From Clostridia bacterium (lineage in GTDB: Bacteria; Bacillota; Clostridia; Christensenellales; Borkfalkiaceae), in contig JAFTPE010000010.1 in assembly GCA_017463425.1 (NCBI GenBank), forward strand, positions 24,898 to 88,897: 64,000 nt of DNA, in the 5' to 3' direction. Made by a program: the position numbers and the translations under genes. Positions 7,625-16,581 of the stretch are shown piece by piece (positions within the stretch are counted from its first letter, which is position 1; the number at the start of each line of letters is the position of its first letter). The notes under the pieces are model-generated. The model saw only the letters and a program-made list of their open reading frames with translations, was not told the origin of the DNA and did not search any database.

Positions 7625-8899
7625 ATGAAAACGACGCAAGACATTTTACGCGCGGCAAAAGCCGCGGCAAGCCAGCTACGGACGCTGGATTCTCAAACGA
7701 AAAACGCCGCCCTTTGCCGTATGGCGGACGATTTAGAGGCAAGCGCAAATGAAATTTTACGCGCCAACGCAGAGGACGTCGAACGCGCCAAAGGCGTTTT
7801 GAGTGAAGTGATGATAGATAGGTTGAAATTAGACGAAAAGCGCATCAAAGGCATGGCGAAAGGCATACGCGACGTGGCGTTATTGCCCGACCCTATCGGC
7901 GCAGTTTTGGACGAAACCACCCTGCCAAACGGACTCGTCGTTACGAAAAAACGCGTACCTATCGGCGTCGTTGGGATTATTTACGAAAGCCGTCCAAACG
8001 TTACTTCCGACGCAGGCGCGCTGTGTTTTAAAAGCGGCAACGTGTGCGTTTTGCGTGGCGGTAAAGACGCAGCGCAATCCTCTTTCGCTATCGTAAAATC
8101 TTTACGTAACAGCCTGAAAAAAATGGGTTTGAACGAAAATTTTATCAACGTTGTCGAAGATACGTCCAGACAGAGCGCAACCGAACTGATGACCGCCGTC
8201 GATTACGTAGACGCGTTGATTCCGCGCGGCGGCGCAGGATTGATTCGGGCTTGCGTGGAAAATTCAAAAGTGCCTTGTATTCAAACGGGAACGGGTATTT
8301 GCCACGTTTACGTGGACGAACACGCCGATTTTGACAAAGCGTTGTCTATCATTGAAAATGCAAAAACCTCCCGCCCGTCCGTGTGCAACGCCGAAGAAGT
8401 GTGCTTGATACACGAAACCGTAGCGAAAGATTTTTTGCCTGTTTTGAAAAAACGTTTGCGCGATATGCGCAAGGAAAAGGGCTTGCCTTGCGTTGAACTG
8501 CGTTGCGATAGCGCGGCTTTGGCGATTTTAGGCGAAGAAACGGGCGTACTCGCTGCCACCGAAACGGATTTTGATACCGAATTTTTGGATTATATCCTTG
8601 CAATAAAAATCGTCGCAAGCGCGGACGAGGCGATTGCGCATATCGGGGCGCACTCGACGGGGCATAGCGACGCGATTGTCAGCGAAAATGCAGAACTTTG
8701 TGAAAAATTTGCGCTTTGCGTGGACAGCGCGGCGGTGTATCTTAACGCCTCCACTCGCTTTACCGACGGCGGTGAATTTGGAAAGGGCTGCGAAATCGGC
8801 ATTTCCACACAAAAATTGCACGCGCGCGGACCTATGGGCTTGGAAGAACTGTGTTCGTATAAATATATCGTCAAAGGAACGGGGCAGGTACGCGTTTAA
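7625..8899 (+). CDS. proA: Gamma-glutamyl phosphate reductase
   Basis: 424 residues, aldehyde dehydrogenase fold. It reduces glutamyl 5-phosphate with NADPH to glutamate semialdehyde, which cyclises to pyrroline-5-carboxylate. Visible marks are [28 protein letters not shown] near residues 115-140 and [10 protein letters not shown] with the catalytic Cys near residue 255. Length is normal for the family. TTTGGAGGG lies ahead of the ATG. The last codons, GTGQVRV, are formed by a copy of the dispersed element at 8881-8899 that carries the stop codon. proC starts 38 bases downstream. Confidence 0.96.
   Translation: MKTTQDILRAAKAAASQLRTLDSQTKNAALCRMADDLEASANEILRANAEDVERAKGVLSEVMIDRLKLDEKRIKGMAKGIRDVALLPDPIGAVLDETTLPNGLVVTKKRVPIGVVGIIYESRPNVTSDAGALCFKSGNVCVLRGGKDAAQSSFAIVKSLRNSLKKMGLNENFINVVEDTSRQSATELMTAVDYVDALIPRGGAGLIRACVENSKVPCIQTGTGICHVYVDEHADFDKALSIIENAKTSRPSVCNAEEVCLIHETVAKDFLPVLKKRLRDMRKEKGLPCVELRCDSAALAILGEETGVLAATETDFDTEFLDYILAIKIVASADEAIAHIGAHSTGHSDAIVSENAELCEKFALCVDSAAVYLNASTRFTDGGEFGKGCEIGISTQKLHARGPMGLEELCSYKYIVKGTGQVRV
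8881..8899 (+). repeat. Dispersed element copy, GGGGCAGGTACGCGTTTAA
   Basis: Plus-strand copy at the 3' end of proA; its TAA is the proA stop codon. Confidence 0.7.
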
Positions 8900-8937
8900 A
8901 CACAAAATCTTACCTATTTAAAAGGAGAAATTTTATT

Positions 8938-9732
8938 ATGGCAACTTACAAATTGGGCTTTATTGGTTGTGGCAATATGGGCGGAGCGTTGGTTACCGCC
9001 GCGGCAAAATCGACGGACAAAATCGCCGTTTGCGATTTCGATAAAACCAAAGTCGAAAAATACCAAAAAGAATGTGGCGCAACCCCTGCTACGGCGCAGG
9101 AAATTGCGCAAAATTGCGATTTCGTTGTCTTGGGCGTGAAACCGCAGATGATACAAGAAACTCTGGCGGAAATCGCGCAAAGCCTTCGCAATCGGACGGA
9201 CGTTACCGTGATTACGATGGCGGCAGGCGTGTCGATTGCGGCAATCCGCGCGTTTATCGGCGCAAATCTGCCCGTTATCCGCATTATGCCAAACACCCCC
9301 GTTTCCCTTGGCGTAGGTATGATTTTATACGCTTGCGAGGACGTGAACTGCCAAACGGAAACCAAGTTTTTGCAATATTTTGCAAAAGCAGGTAAATTCG
9401 ACAAAATCCCCGAGGACAAAATCGACGCGGCGAGCGCGCTTTCGGGTTGCGGCCCTGCGTACGTATACGCCTTTGCCGAGGCGTTGGCGGACGGCGCGGT
9501 GGAATGTGGCGTTCCTCGCGACAAAGCGGCTTTGTACGCGGCGCAAACCATTTTGGGCGCAGCGGAAATGTTGCTCGAATACGGCCACCCCGGCGATTTG
9601 AAAGACGCGGTATGCTCCCCTGGCGGCACGACGATTGCAGGTATGCACGCATTGGAAAAAGCAGGGCTGCGTAACGCCGCTATGGACGCAGTAGCCGCCG
9701 CCTACAAACGCACCTTGGAATTGAAAAAATAA
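8938..9732 (+). CDS. proC: Pyrroline-5-carboxylate reductase
   Basis: 264 residues, last step of proline synthesis, NAD(P)H-dependent. The N-terminal Rossmann motif GFIGCGNMGGAL is followed by VVLGVKPQM, RIMPNTPVSLGVGM and the C-terminal dimerisation signature DAVCSPGGTTIAGMHALEKAGLRNAAMDAV. Length is as expected. AAAGGAG precedes the ATG at 8938. It ends the proBAC operon; the next 170 bases hold a composite palindrome and a bidirectional terminator. Confidence 0.96.
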   Translation: MATYKLGFIGCGNMGGALVTAAAKSTDKIAVCDFDKTKVEKYQKECGATPATAQEIAQNCDFVVLGVKPQMIQETLAEIAQSLRNRTDVTVITMAAGVSIAAIRAFIGANLPVIRIMPNTPVSLGVGMILYACEDVNCQTETKFLQYFAKAGKFDKIPEDKIDAASALSGCGPAYVYAFAEALADGAVECGVPRDKAALYAAQTILGAAEMLLEYGHPGDLKDAVCSPGGTTIAGMHALEKAGLRNAAMDAVAAAYKRTLELKK

Positions 9733-9758
9733 CCCTCTATTTCCGTACTTTTTATTGC

Positions 9759-9828
9759 GGAATGGTCAAGACCATTCCCTACGGCATATCTCCGTACAAA
9801 CTTTGTAGGGAACAGTCTTGACTGTTCC
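9759..9828. repeat. Composite inverted repeat of two 20-bp palindromes
   Basis: Two perfect palindromes, GGAATGGTCAAGACCATTCC (9759-9778) and GGAACAGTCTTGACTGTTCC (9809-9828), are flanked on their inner sides by CCTAC and GTAGG, so the whole block is itself an inverted repeat about a 22-base centre. It looks like a small palindromic repeat element and lies between proC and the terminator. Confidence 0.6.
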
Positions 9829-9855
9829 GAAATATATAAAAAAATCACGACAAAC

Positions 9856-9894
9856 AAAAACTCGGTATATCGCTTAGGATATACCGAGTTTTTT
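9856..9894. terminator. Bidirectional terminator between proC and the lipoprotein gene
   Basis: Perfect 11-bp stem CTCGGTATATC / GATATACCGAG with A-run before and T-run after, so it serves both converging transcripts. Confidence 0.9.
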
Positions 9895-9906
9895 ATATTC
9901 GTTTTT

Positions 9907-10854
9907 TTATTCCGTAATCGGCAATTTATTTTGAATGAGTTCCTGTATATACGTTTGAGAAACTTCGCCATAAATACGGTTGATTTCTTGCCGTATTCCG
10001 TTCGCCTCGTTGTAATAATAATTTCCCCAAGTCGGGTCAATCGTCCATTCTATGCCGTCAATCGTCATTTTCGCCCAATCGCCCTCCGCATGCGTCAACG
10101 TTACCGTCTTTTGCACGGGCGTTAAATCCGTTTTTAAGGCGTAATACACCGTCGCCGAAGTTGCTCCCGTTGCCGTTTCCAAAGCAATGAAATAATATTG
10201 ATACGGGTTTTCCACCGCCGTATCCGTCGCTGCGTCCGTTTGCGTGGATTGATAATTCGTCAATTCGTAAATGCCGCGCATTGCGTATTCTTCATATCCG
10301 TATTCTTTGATTTCGCCCAACTGTTTTTTCACGTACGACAAATCGGTGGCTTTGTCCACTTTTTCCCAATCTTTATCAACGTCTTCCGAACGCATCTTTT
10401 TATGCGTAAACAGTTGAGTATAATCAAACGCAGGCAAGCTGTAATTTAACCTATTTTTCGTTACGCCGAATTTGCAAGTGGACGAGCTTGTTGTTTGCGC
10501 TGCGTCTGCATAGCTCACGTAATCGATTTTTGACGAATCGTCTTGGTTGTATTCGTACGTCAACGATACTTGTGTGCTGTACGCAGGGGTGTCGTTGTCC
10601 TTATGCACGTAATACCCCATATTCGTGCCCGTTACGACGAGATACACCTCATACCCGCGATCCGCAATATAATCTATGGTCGTGGGGGTATATCCCTCTC
10701 TTTTTTCATAGCTAGGCGTATACGTATAATGAACGAGTTTATACGTACCTTTCACGTTTTTCATTTTCTGACCCTGCACCACGTAGCAGCCGAAAGAGAG
10801 CATTGAAAACGCAACAATCAGCAAAACAACCAACCAATATTTTATTTTTCTCAT
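9907..10854 (-). CDS. Lipoprotein of unknown function
   Basis: 315 residues. A lipoprotein signal peptide is clear: MRKIKYW, a hydrophobic core and the lipobox LSFGC with Cys at residue 23. The mature part is polar and rich in Y, T and D with strand-like segments (YKLVHYTYTPSYEK, YEVYLVVTGTNMGYYVHKD, TVYYALKTDL) and resembles extracytoplasmic beta-rich lipoproteins of Clostridia, but I do not recognise a family. It should be anchored on the outer face of the membrane. RBS AAGGAGG-like sequence and a strong promoter precede it. It is a single-gene unit between two terminators. Confidence 0.8.
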   Translation of the reverse strand: MRKIKYWLVVLLIVAFSMLSFGCYVVQGQKMKNVKGTYKLVHYTYTPSYEKREGYTPTTIDYIADRGYEVYLVVTGTNMGYYVHKDNDTPAYSTQVSLTYEYNQDDSSKIDYVSYADAAQTTSSSTCKFGVTKNRLNYSLPAFDYTQLFTHKKMRSEDVDKDWEKVDKATDLSYVKKQLGEIKEYGYEEYAMRGIYELTNYQSTQTDAATDTAVENPYQYYFIALETATGATSATVYYALKTDLTPVQKTVTLTHAEGDWAKMTIDGIEWTIDPTWGNYYYNEANGIRQEINRIYGEVSQTYIQELIQNKLPITE

Positions 10855-10916
10855 ATCCTTTCCTCCTTGTCGTGATATGTCAAAATAAAGGGAATTTCCT
10901 ACCCTTGTTTGGTTTC

Positions 10917-10945
10917 AGTATACCATACGCTTTCCCATTTGTCAA
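10917..10945 (-). promoter_or_regulatory. Promoter of the lipoprotein gene
   Basis: Minus strand TTGACA (10945-10940), 17-base spacer, TATACT (10922-10917). Confidence 0.85.
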
Positions 10946-10974
10946 CACCTAAATAAAAAATTTTATCTTATTTT

Positions 10975-11030
10975 CACAAAAACCACCCCCACGGGCGTTA
11001 AAATTCGCCGCGAAAGAGTGGTTTTGTTTG
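10975..11030 (-). terminator. Terminator after the HAD phosphatase gene
   Basis: Outer stem AAAACCAC / GTGGTTTT with an inner GGCG/CGCC pairing, followed on the minus strand by T-rich sequence, just past the stop at 11042. Confidence 0.6.
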
Positions 11031-11041
11031 CTTTTTTATCC

Positions 11042-11671
11042 TTATAATAATGCAGAAAAATCTTCGATATATTTATCGGAAAGGTTTTCTATCTCGGTTT
11101 TGTATTCGTCTGAGGAGGGGTCGTACACGCCGTACACCGTCATTCCTGCGGTTTTCGCCGTACGCAGGGCGTTGAAATTGTCGTCTAAAAATACGATATC
11201 TTCCACACGCTTTCCCAAACGCTGCGCCGCGGATTTGTAAATTTCGGGGTTGGCTTTGGTCGTTTGAAAATCGTCGCACGACCAAACGTTGTCGAATACG
11301 TCGAAAATTCCAAGGCGTTTGAGGCAACAATCCAACATTTCGTGTGGGCTTGCCGTCAATACGTTCAGGCTGTCGCCCCTTTGTTTCAGGGTGTTCAAAA
11401 CCTCGATTACGTTCGGTTTCGCCACAATGTTTTCCGCGTATTCTTTTTGCGCGTAACGGTGCATGGTTTTCAACAATTCGTCTACGGGCAATTTTACGCC
11501 CAGCGTTTGAAAATATTCCGCCGTGCCTTTATAACCAAGCGGCGTGATAATTTTCACGATATTGTCGCCGTATTGTACGCCGTTTTCGTCCAAAATCCGC
11601 AACATTACCGCCACGAACGTGGGCATCGAATCGACCAAAGTGCCGTCAAAATCAAATAAATACGTTTTCAT
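11042..11671 (-). CDS. HAD-superfamily hydrolase, phosphoglycolate phosphatase-like
   Basis: 209 residues. HAD motifs are in order: DFDGTLVDS (motif I, nucleophile Asp8), TASP (motif II), the Lys of TTKANPEIY (motif III) and VFLDDN (motif IV). The helical cap between residues 20 and 85 makes it a subfamily IA enzyme, like phosphoglycolate phosphatase or PpaX pyrophosphatase. The substrate is a small phosphate ester that cannot be named. It lies 14 bases downstream of the small unknown gene and probably belongs to the alaS operon. A cytoplasmic housekeeping or damage-repair role is likely. Confidence 0.85.
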   Translation of the reverse strand: MKTYLFDFDGTLVDSMPTFVAVMLRILDENGVQYGDNIVKIITPLGYKGTAEYFQTLGVKLPVDELLKTMHRYAQKEYAENIVAKPNVIEVLNTLKQRGDSLNVLTASPHEMLDCCLKRLGIFDVFDNVWSCDDFQTTKANPEIYKSAAQRLGKRVEDIVFLDDNFNALRTAKTAGMTVYGVYDPSSDEYKTEIENLSDKYIEDFSALL

Positions 11672-11685
11672 TTTGCCTCTAAAAG

Positions 11686-12060
11686 TTACAGTTTAATCCC
11701 AAAAAAATCGGTGTTGCCGCTTAACAGCTCGGTGTTTAAAAGTTCTGCTACGAACACGCGTTTTTCTGCCATAGTGGGCTTTTTAAACAGATGTTTGAAT
11801 ACAAACGCGCGATATTGTTTTTTATACCGCGTTTTCAATGACGGAAAATCGTACGCGCCGTTGACGTATACGACGATATTGATTTCGTTTCCGCCCGACA
11901 CCTCTCGCCAATCGAAAAAATCTCTGCCTTTTTTATAACGGCAAATATACACGCAACTGCTATCCCCGCCCTTTTCGTAAAAATAATCAAACGAAAAGCC
12001 TCTTTCCAAAAACGGCGCGGTTAAATTTTTGATATCGTCTGCTACGGCAATTTGATTCAT
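11686..12060 (-). CDS. Small unknown protein
   Basis: 124 residues, not recognised. It is soluble, with a mixed alpha/beta look: MNQIAVADDIKNLTAPFLERGFSFDYFYEKGGDSSCVYICRY, then a basic middle (KTRYKKQYRAFVFKHLFKKPT). It lies between alaS (30 bases upstream) and the HAD gene (14 bases downstream), which suggests co-transcription. A copy of the dispersed element abuts and includes the start codon, so the only Shine-Dalgarno-like sequence (CAGGTACGAG) is part of the element. Confidence 0.7.
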   Translation of the reverse strand: MNQIAVADDIKNLTAPFLERGFSFDYFYEKGGDSSCVYICRYKKGRDFFDWREVSGGNEINIVVYVNGAYDFPSLKTRYKKQYRAFVFKHLFKKPTMAEKRVFVAELLNTELLSGNTDFFGIKL

Positions 12061-12074
12061 CTCGTACCTGCCCC
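12055..12074 (-). repeat. Dispersed element copy covering a start codon, GGGGCAGGTACGAGATGAAT
   Basis: Minus-strand copy between alaS and the small gene; its ATG is that gene's start codon. Confidence 0.65.
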
Positions 12075-12090
12075 TTGCATTTTGTGTTTT

Positions 12091-13920
12091 TTATTCCAAA
12101 ATCGCTTTGATACGGCGAATACCGCTGCCGCTGCTTTGTTCTTTTTGAATTTTGAATTTGCCCAATTTTCCCGTGGATTCTACGTGCGGTCCGCCGCAAA
12201 TTTCTTTGGAGAAATCCCCAATCGTATACGTTTTTACTTGCTCGCCGTATTTGCTTTCAAACAAGCCCGTAAACCCTTCCGCTTTCGCTTCTTCCAACGA
12301 AATTTCTCTCATCACAACGGGAATGTCCGCCTTGATGACTTCGTTTACCATATCTTCCACCGCTTTGATTTGTTCTTGCGTCATAGGCTGAGGCAAGTTA
12401 AAATCGAAACGAAGACGTTCTTCCGTGATATTCGACCCCTTTTGGTTCACGTCGGGAGAACATACCTTTTTCAAAGCCGCGTGCAATAAATGCGTCGCCG
12501 TATGCAACGCCGTCGTTGCCTCTTTATGGTCGGCAAGACCGCAAGCGAATTTCTGTTCGCTACCTGCTTTACTCTTGCTTTGATGTTCTTCAAACGCCGC
12601 TTTATACCCCTCGATATCCACGGTAAATCCGCGTTCTTTCGCCATTTCGTCGGTGATTTCTACGGGGAAACCGTAGGTATCGTACAAATGGAACGCCTGC
12701 TTGCCGCCAATCGTTTTTTCAGGCACGTACGCAGGGTCTTTTTGCGCCATAAACGTATTCTTTCTTTCAATGCCGTTGATACATTTTTCAAATTCTTTCA
12801 AGCCCTGTTGCAAGGTTTTGTTGAATTTGGTTTCTTCCTTATTCAATTCGTCCGCAATCTTGTCGCGGTTGATATTCAATTCGGGATATACTTCTTTATA
12901 ATATTCGATAAACGATTCGGAGATTTTCGCCAAACTTCCCTCGGGCAAATCGATTTTACGTCCGTATCTCACCGCGCGGCGAATGATACGGCGCAAAATA
13001 TAGCCTTGGTCGGTGTTGGACGGCACGATTCCCTTTTCGTCGCCGAGCATAAACGTCGCCGTACGCGTATGATCAAGCAAAACGCGGAAAGATTTCGTCG
13101 TTTCTTCGTCCGCGCCGTATTCCTTGCCCGTAAGCGAGGAAATCGTTTTGATTGCGCCCTCAAAAATGTCCGTTTCGTACACGCTGGATTTGCCGTTCAA
13201 TACGCAAAGCGCGCGTTCCAAGCCCATACCCGTATCCACGTTCTTTTGTGAAAGTTCGACAAAACTTCCGTCCGCTTGCTTGTTAAAGCGCATAAATACG
13301 TCGTTCCAAATTTCGAGGAACGCGCCGCAATTACAATCGGGATTACATTCGGGCGAGCATTTGGGTTTGCGGATTACAAACATTTCCGTATCCGTACCGC
13401 AAGGCCCGGTCAAACCCGCAGGTCCCCACCAGTTGTTTTCACGAGGCATAAAATAGATATTTTCTTTCTTAATGCCCGCTTTTTCCCAAAGCGCAGCCGC
13501 CTCGTCGTCGCGAGGCAACGTATCGTCGCCGCCGAATACGGTTACGGCGAGCTTGTCCGAGGGAATCCCCAGATATTTTTCGCCCGTTAAAAATTCGTAG
13601 CTCCAAGGAATCATTTCTTCCTTGAAATAATCGCCGAGCGACCAATTCCCCAACATTTCAAAGAACGTACAATGGCGTTCGTCGCCAACGTCGTCGATAT
13701 CGCCCGTACGTACGCATTTCTGCACGTCGGTAAGGCGTTTGCCTGCGGGGTGCTTTTCCCCCAACAAATACGGCACGAGGGGGTGCATACCTGCCGTTGT
13801 GAATAAAACGGTAGGGTCGTTTTCGGGAATCAAGGACGCGGAGGGAATAATTTTGTGTCCGCGGTCTTTAAAGAAATTGAGATACATCTCACGTAAAGAT
13901 TGTCCGGTGTACGTTTTCAT
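12091..13920 (-). CDS. alaS: Alanyl-tRNA synthetase, short form without C-Ala domain
   Basis: 609 residues against about 870-880 in most bacteria. The class II catalytic core is complete at the N-terminus (FTTAGMHPLVPYL, TFFEMLGNWSLGDYF, NVDTGMGLERAL). A cysteine cluster CSPECNPDCNCG lies near residue 195. The editing domain is present, with HTATHLLH near residue 470 and the zinc residues of CGGPHVES near 575. The protein ends shortly after (SGSGIRRIKAILE), so the oligomerisation segment and C-Ala are missing, with no leftover sequence downstream. It charges tRNA(Ala) and should be able to clear Ser/Gly mischarging. It has its own good promoter and no T-box. A full-length paralogue elsewhere cannot be excluded. 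Confidence 0.93.
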   Translation of the reverse strand: MKTYTGQSLREMYLNFFKDRGHKIIPSASLIPENDPTVLFTTAGMHPLVPYLLGEKHPAGKRLTDVQKCVRTGDIDDVGDERHCTFFEMLGNWSLGDYFKEEMIPWSYEFLTGEKYLGIPSDKLAVTVFGGDDTLPRDDEAAALWEKAGIKKENIYFMPRENNWWGPAGLTGPCGTDTEMFVIRKPKCSPECNPDCNCGAFLEIWNDVFMRFNKQADGSFVELSQKNVDTGMGLERALCVLNGKSSVYETDIFEGAIKTISSLTGKEYGADEETTKSFRVLLDHTRTATFMLGDEKGIVPSNTDQGYILRRIIRRAVRYGRKIDLPEGSLAKISESFIEYYKEVYPELNINRDKIADELNKEETKFNKTLQQGLKEFEKCINGIERKNTFMAQKDPAYVPEKTIGGKQAFHLYDTYGFPVEITDEMAKERGFTVDIEGYKAAFEEHQSKSKAGSEQKFACGLADHKEATTALHTATHLLHAALKKVCSPDVNQKGSNITEERLRFDFNLPQPMTQEQIKAVEDMVNEVIKADIPVVMREISLEEAKAEGFTGLFESKYGEQVKTYTIGDFSKEICGGPHVESTGKLGKFKIQKEQSSGSGIRRIKAILE

Positions 13921-13973
13921 AATTTTTTTCCTCTATCTTGCGGCAAACACCGCCTTTTATTTTTTTCTTTTAC

Positions 13974-14002
13974 ATTATAAAGCCCTAAGGGCTTTTTGTC
14001 AA
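13974..14002 (-). promoter_or_regulatory. alaS promoter with a palindromic spacer
   Basis: Minus strand TTGACA (14002-13997), 17-base spacer, TATAAT (13979-13974). The spacer is the palindrome AAAGCCCTTAGGGCTTT, either an operator or the 3' terminator of the AEC gene overlapping the promoter. Confidence 0.85.
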
Positions 14003-14031
14003 GTAATCTTGCGTTCGTTTGTCTACAAACC

Positions 14032-14982
14032 TTACAAAATCGCCAACAAAACGGCGTAAATAATGGGAATGGTGACTATGGAAAGCACCGTCGTACCCAG
14101 CGTATAATTGACGGCGTTTTTCCAATCTCCGCCAAAATTGTCGGCAAACGTCGTCGAAAGGGTTGCCGTCGGCATACCAAAAGCAATAAACACCGCCAAC
14201 ACCACGTCCGCGCCCAAATGAAAAATAACGCTCGACAAATACGCCAAAGCCAGCGCAAACGCAGGCACGATAATCAGTTTGAACAACGCCACGATATACA
14301 TTTTTTTGGACGTAAACAAGGGCTTGAATTGCACTTCGCCCATCTTCATACCCAAAATAATCATACAAAGGGGGGTAACGATATTTCCTAAATATTTCGC
14401 ATAAGTAGAAATTTCGGGAACGGCGTTTTTAACGCCCAATAAATTGAGCAACAAGCCAAGAGCAAACGCAATCAATACGGGATTGATAAACGCCTTTTTC
14501 AGGCTCATTCGCGATTTGTCGCCCGAAATGATATATACGCCGAGTGTGTACATCAAGGCGTTGGTAATCACGCCGATAATGACAAGCCCCGTCAACACCA
14601 AAGGCTGCGTGGGAAACACCGCTTTTGCAAGGGGTATTCCCAAAAAACCGTTGTTGGCAAAAATGGAACAAAACCGTATAATTCCGCGTGTTTTTTCGTC
14701 CTGTTCACCTTTGGTAAACGGCGCGGAAAGCGCAAAACACAGCAGGGAAAACCCCAAGCCGATTGCCGCGGAAACGAGTATGAGTTTCAATAGTTCCGTA
14801 GTGAATGAAATATCCAACATACTGTCTAATATCAAGAAGGGCAAGCCTACGTATAACAGCGTTTTAGAAAGTATTGCGGATTGTTCGCTGTTGAGGGTTT
14901 TCGTTTTTACCAAAACCAAGCCCGGCACAGCCAACAACACGAATACGATTACGTTTTTCAGCATAACGATCAATGCGTCCAT
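14032..14982 (-). CDS. AEC family transporter
   Basis: 316 residues with ten membrane segments in the two five-segment halves of the auxin efflux carrier (AEC) family. Marks are VGLPFLILDSML in the first half and FIAFGMPTATLSTTFADNFGGDWKNAVNYTLGTTVLSIVTIP in the second. Bacterial members carry malate, other organic acids or amino acids; the substrate here is unknown. GGAGAG precedes the ATG. It follows cysS by 45 bases on the same strand and may be in the cysE-cysS transcript, but no functional link to cysteine is visible. Confidence 0.85.
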   Translation of the reverse strand: MDALIVMLKNVIVFVLLAVPGLVLVKTKTLNSEQSAILSKTLLYVGLPFLILDSMLDISFTTELLKLILVSAAIGLGFSLLCFALSAPFTKGEQDEKTRGIIRFCSIFANNGFLGIPLAKAVFPTQPLVLTGLVIIGVITNALMYTLGVYIISGDKSRMSLKKAFINPVLIAFALGLLLNLLGVKNAVPEISTYAKYLGNIVTPLCMIILGMKMGEVQFKPLFTSKKMYIVALFKLIIVPAFALALAYLSSVIFHLGADVVLAVFIAFGMPTATLSTTFADNFGGDWKNAVNYTLGTTVLSIVTIPIIYAVLLAIL

Positions 14983-15027
14983 TTTTCTCTCCGATTTTTT
15001 TATTTTCTCTTACGTGTTTTTCGTATG

Positions 15028-16476
15028 TTAATTTTTCGTCAATTCATAGCCCGTTTTGCTATCTTTGACAGCATACCCCATTTGCGCAAGTTTGGCGCGG
15101 AGTTCGTCGCTCTTTGCCCAATCTTTTGCGGTTCTTGCCGCCCAACGTTCTTCGGCAATCGCCTTTACGTCCGCAGGGATATCCGAGGTGTTTTTCGCCT
15201 CGTACGCCAAGGCGTACTCTTTCGCGTTTTTGGTAAAAAAGCCAAGGAGCGAATAGGTTTTTCGGATTTGTACCGCTGCGCCAAGCGCCGCGAACAAACC
15301 ACCCGATTTACCGTCAGCAAGCCATTTTTTGATGTCTTTGAAATATCCAAACAAGTTGGAAAGAGCGAGGGCGGTGTTGAAATCGTCACTCATACAAGCG
15401 TTGAATTCGTCCTCAATTTTTTGCGCGTATTCCGCCGCCGCAACCGCGTCCGCATTTTCAATCGTCAATTCCATACCCTTGAATTTGAACATAATTTCGT
15501 CGATTTTCAAAAGGGTAGAATAAAATTCGTACAGGTGTTTTTCCGCTTCGGGGAACAAATCGTCGGTGATGTTGATATCGTTGCGGTAATTGGTTTGCAA
15601 CAACGCGAATTTGATGGCTTCGTCCGAATATTTTTCTAAAAGGTCAGCAAGGAGCAAACTGTTGCCGAGAGATTTGCTCATTTTTTGACCGTTGACCTTA
15701 ATCAAGCCGTTATGCGTCCAATATTTTACGAATTGTTTGCCCGTCAACGCTTCCGTCTGCGCGATTTCGTTTTCGTGGTGAGGGAAAATTAAATCGCGTC
15801 CGCCGCCGTGAATATCGATTTGGTCGCCAAACGCAGCGCGATTCATTGCCGAACATTCGATATGCCAGCCCGGTCTGCCCTGTCCCCAAGGGGACTCCCA
15901 ATAAATTTCGCCTTCTTTCGCGCTCTTCCACAACGCAAAATCGTAGGCGTTTTTCTTTTCGTCGTCGTTGTCCACGCGCACGCCGTCCAATGCGTCCTCG
16001 ATATTGCGGTTGGACAATTTCCCGTATCCCGGAAACGATTCCACGTCAAAATATACGTCGCCTTTTTTGGTAGCGTATGCGTGGCCTTTTTCAATCAAAG
16101 CGGAAACAAACCCGATAATATTGTCGATATTTTCCGTCGCTTTCAGCCATACGTCAGGGTCGTCCACGTGGAATTTCGTCATAATTTCGTTGATGTTTTC
16201 AATCATTTTCGCCGCATATTCGTCCGCAGGAATCCCCGTTTCGTGGGATTTGGCAATAATTTTATCGTCCACATCCGTATAATTGCGCGCATACGTTACG
16301 TCGTAACCTTGCTTTTTCAAATATTTCCGCATAATATCGTAAATCAACGCCTGATATCCGTGTCCGATATGCGCCTCGCCCGACACCGTAATACCGCAAG
16401 CGTACATCTTTACTTTATTTCCCTCTAAGGGCGTAAATTCTTCTTTTTTCTTGGTGTAAGAATTGTAAATTTTCAT
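15028..16476 (-). CDS. cysS: Cysteinyl-tRNA synthetase
   Basis: 482 residues, class I synthetase. HIGH appears as AHIGHGYQ near residue 36 and KMSKS as KMSKSLGNS near residue 265. The zinc-binding residues (CGITV near 28, ECSAMN near 210, [10 protein letters not shown]) are present. The C-terminal helical and DALR-like region ends normally at GYELTKN. GGAGAAA precedes the ATG. It lies 105 bases downstream of cysE, so cysteine formation and its charging are transcribed together under a T-box that senses uncharged tRNA(Cys). Confidence 0.96.
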   Translation of the reverse strand: MKIYNSYTKKKEEFTPLEGNKVKMYACGITVSGEAHIGHGYQALIYDIMRKYLKKQGYDVTYARNYTDVDDKIIAKSHETGIPADEYAAKMIENINEIMTKFHVDDPDVWLKATENIDNIIGFVSALIEKGHAYATKKGDVYFDVESFPGYGKLSNRNIEDALDGVRVDNDDEKKNAYDFALWKSAKEGEIYWESPWGQGRPGWHIECSAMNRAAFGDQIDIHGGGRDLIFPHHENEIAQTEALTGKQFVKYWTHNGLIKVNGQKMSKSLGNSLLLADLLEKYSDEAIKFALLQTNYRNDINITDDLFPEAEKHLYEFYSTLLKIDEIMFKFKGMELTIENADAVAAAEYAQKIEDEFNACMSDDFNTALALSNLFGYFKDIKKWLADGKSGGLFAALGAAVQIRKTYSLLGFFTKNAKEYALAYEAKNTSDIPADVKAIAEERWAARTAKDWAKSDELRAKLAQMGYAVKDSKTGYELTKN

Positions 16477-16555
16477 AGCAAATTTCTCCTTATTCGCCTA
16501 CTAAGCACAGATTTTTCGTTTCGTACATGGTAGGGTCGTTTTTATATTTTCTGGT

Positions 16556-16579
16556 TTTCAACGCATACCTGGTATGCCC
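16556..16579 (-). repeat. Dispersed element copy with palindromic head between cysE and cysS
   Basis: Minus strand GGGCATACCAGGTATGCG then TTGAAAA. GCATACCAGGTATGC is a palindrome, so this copy can fold as a hairpin. A coding copy of the same type is at 20909. Confidence 0.7.
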
Positions 16580-16581
16580 AT

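Noticed and set aside
13921-14031. T-box before alaS
   Set aside because: Only about 70 bases separate promoter from start and no T-box sequence or antiterminator is seen.
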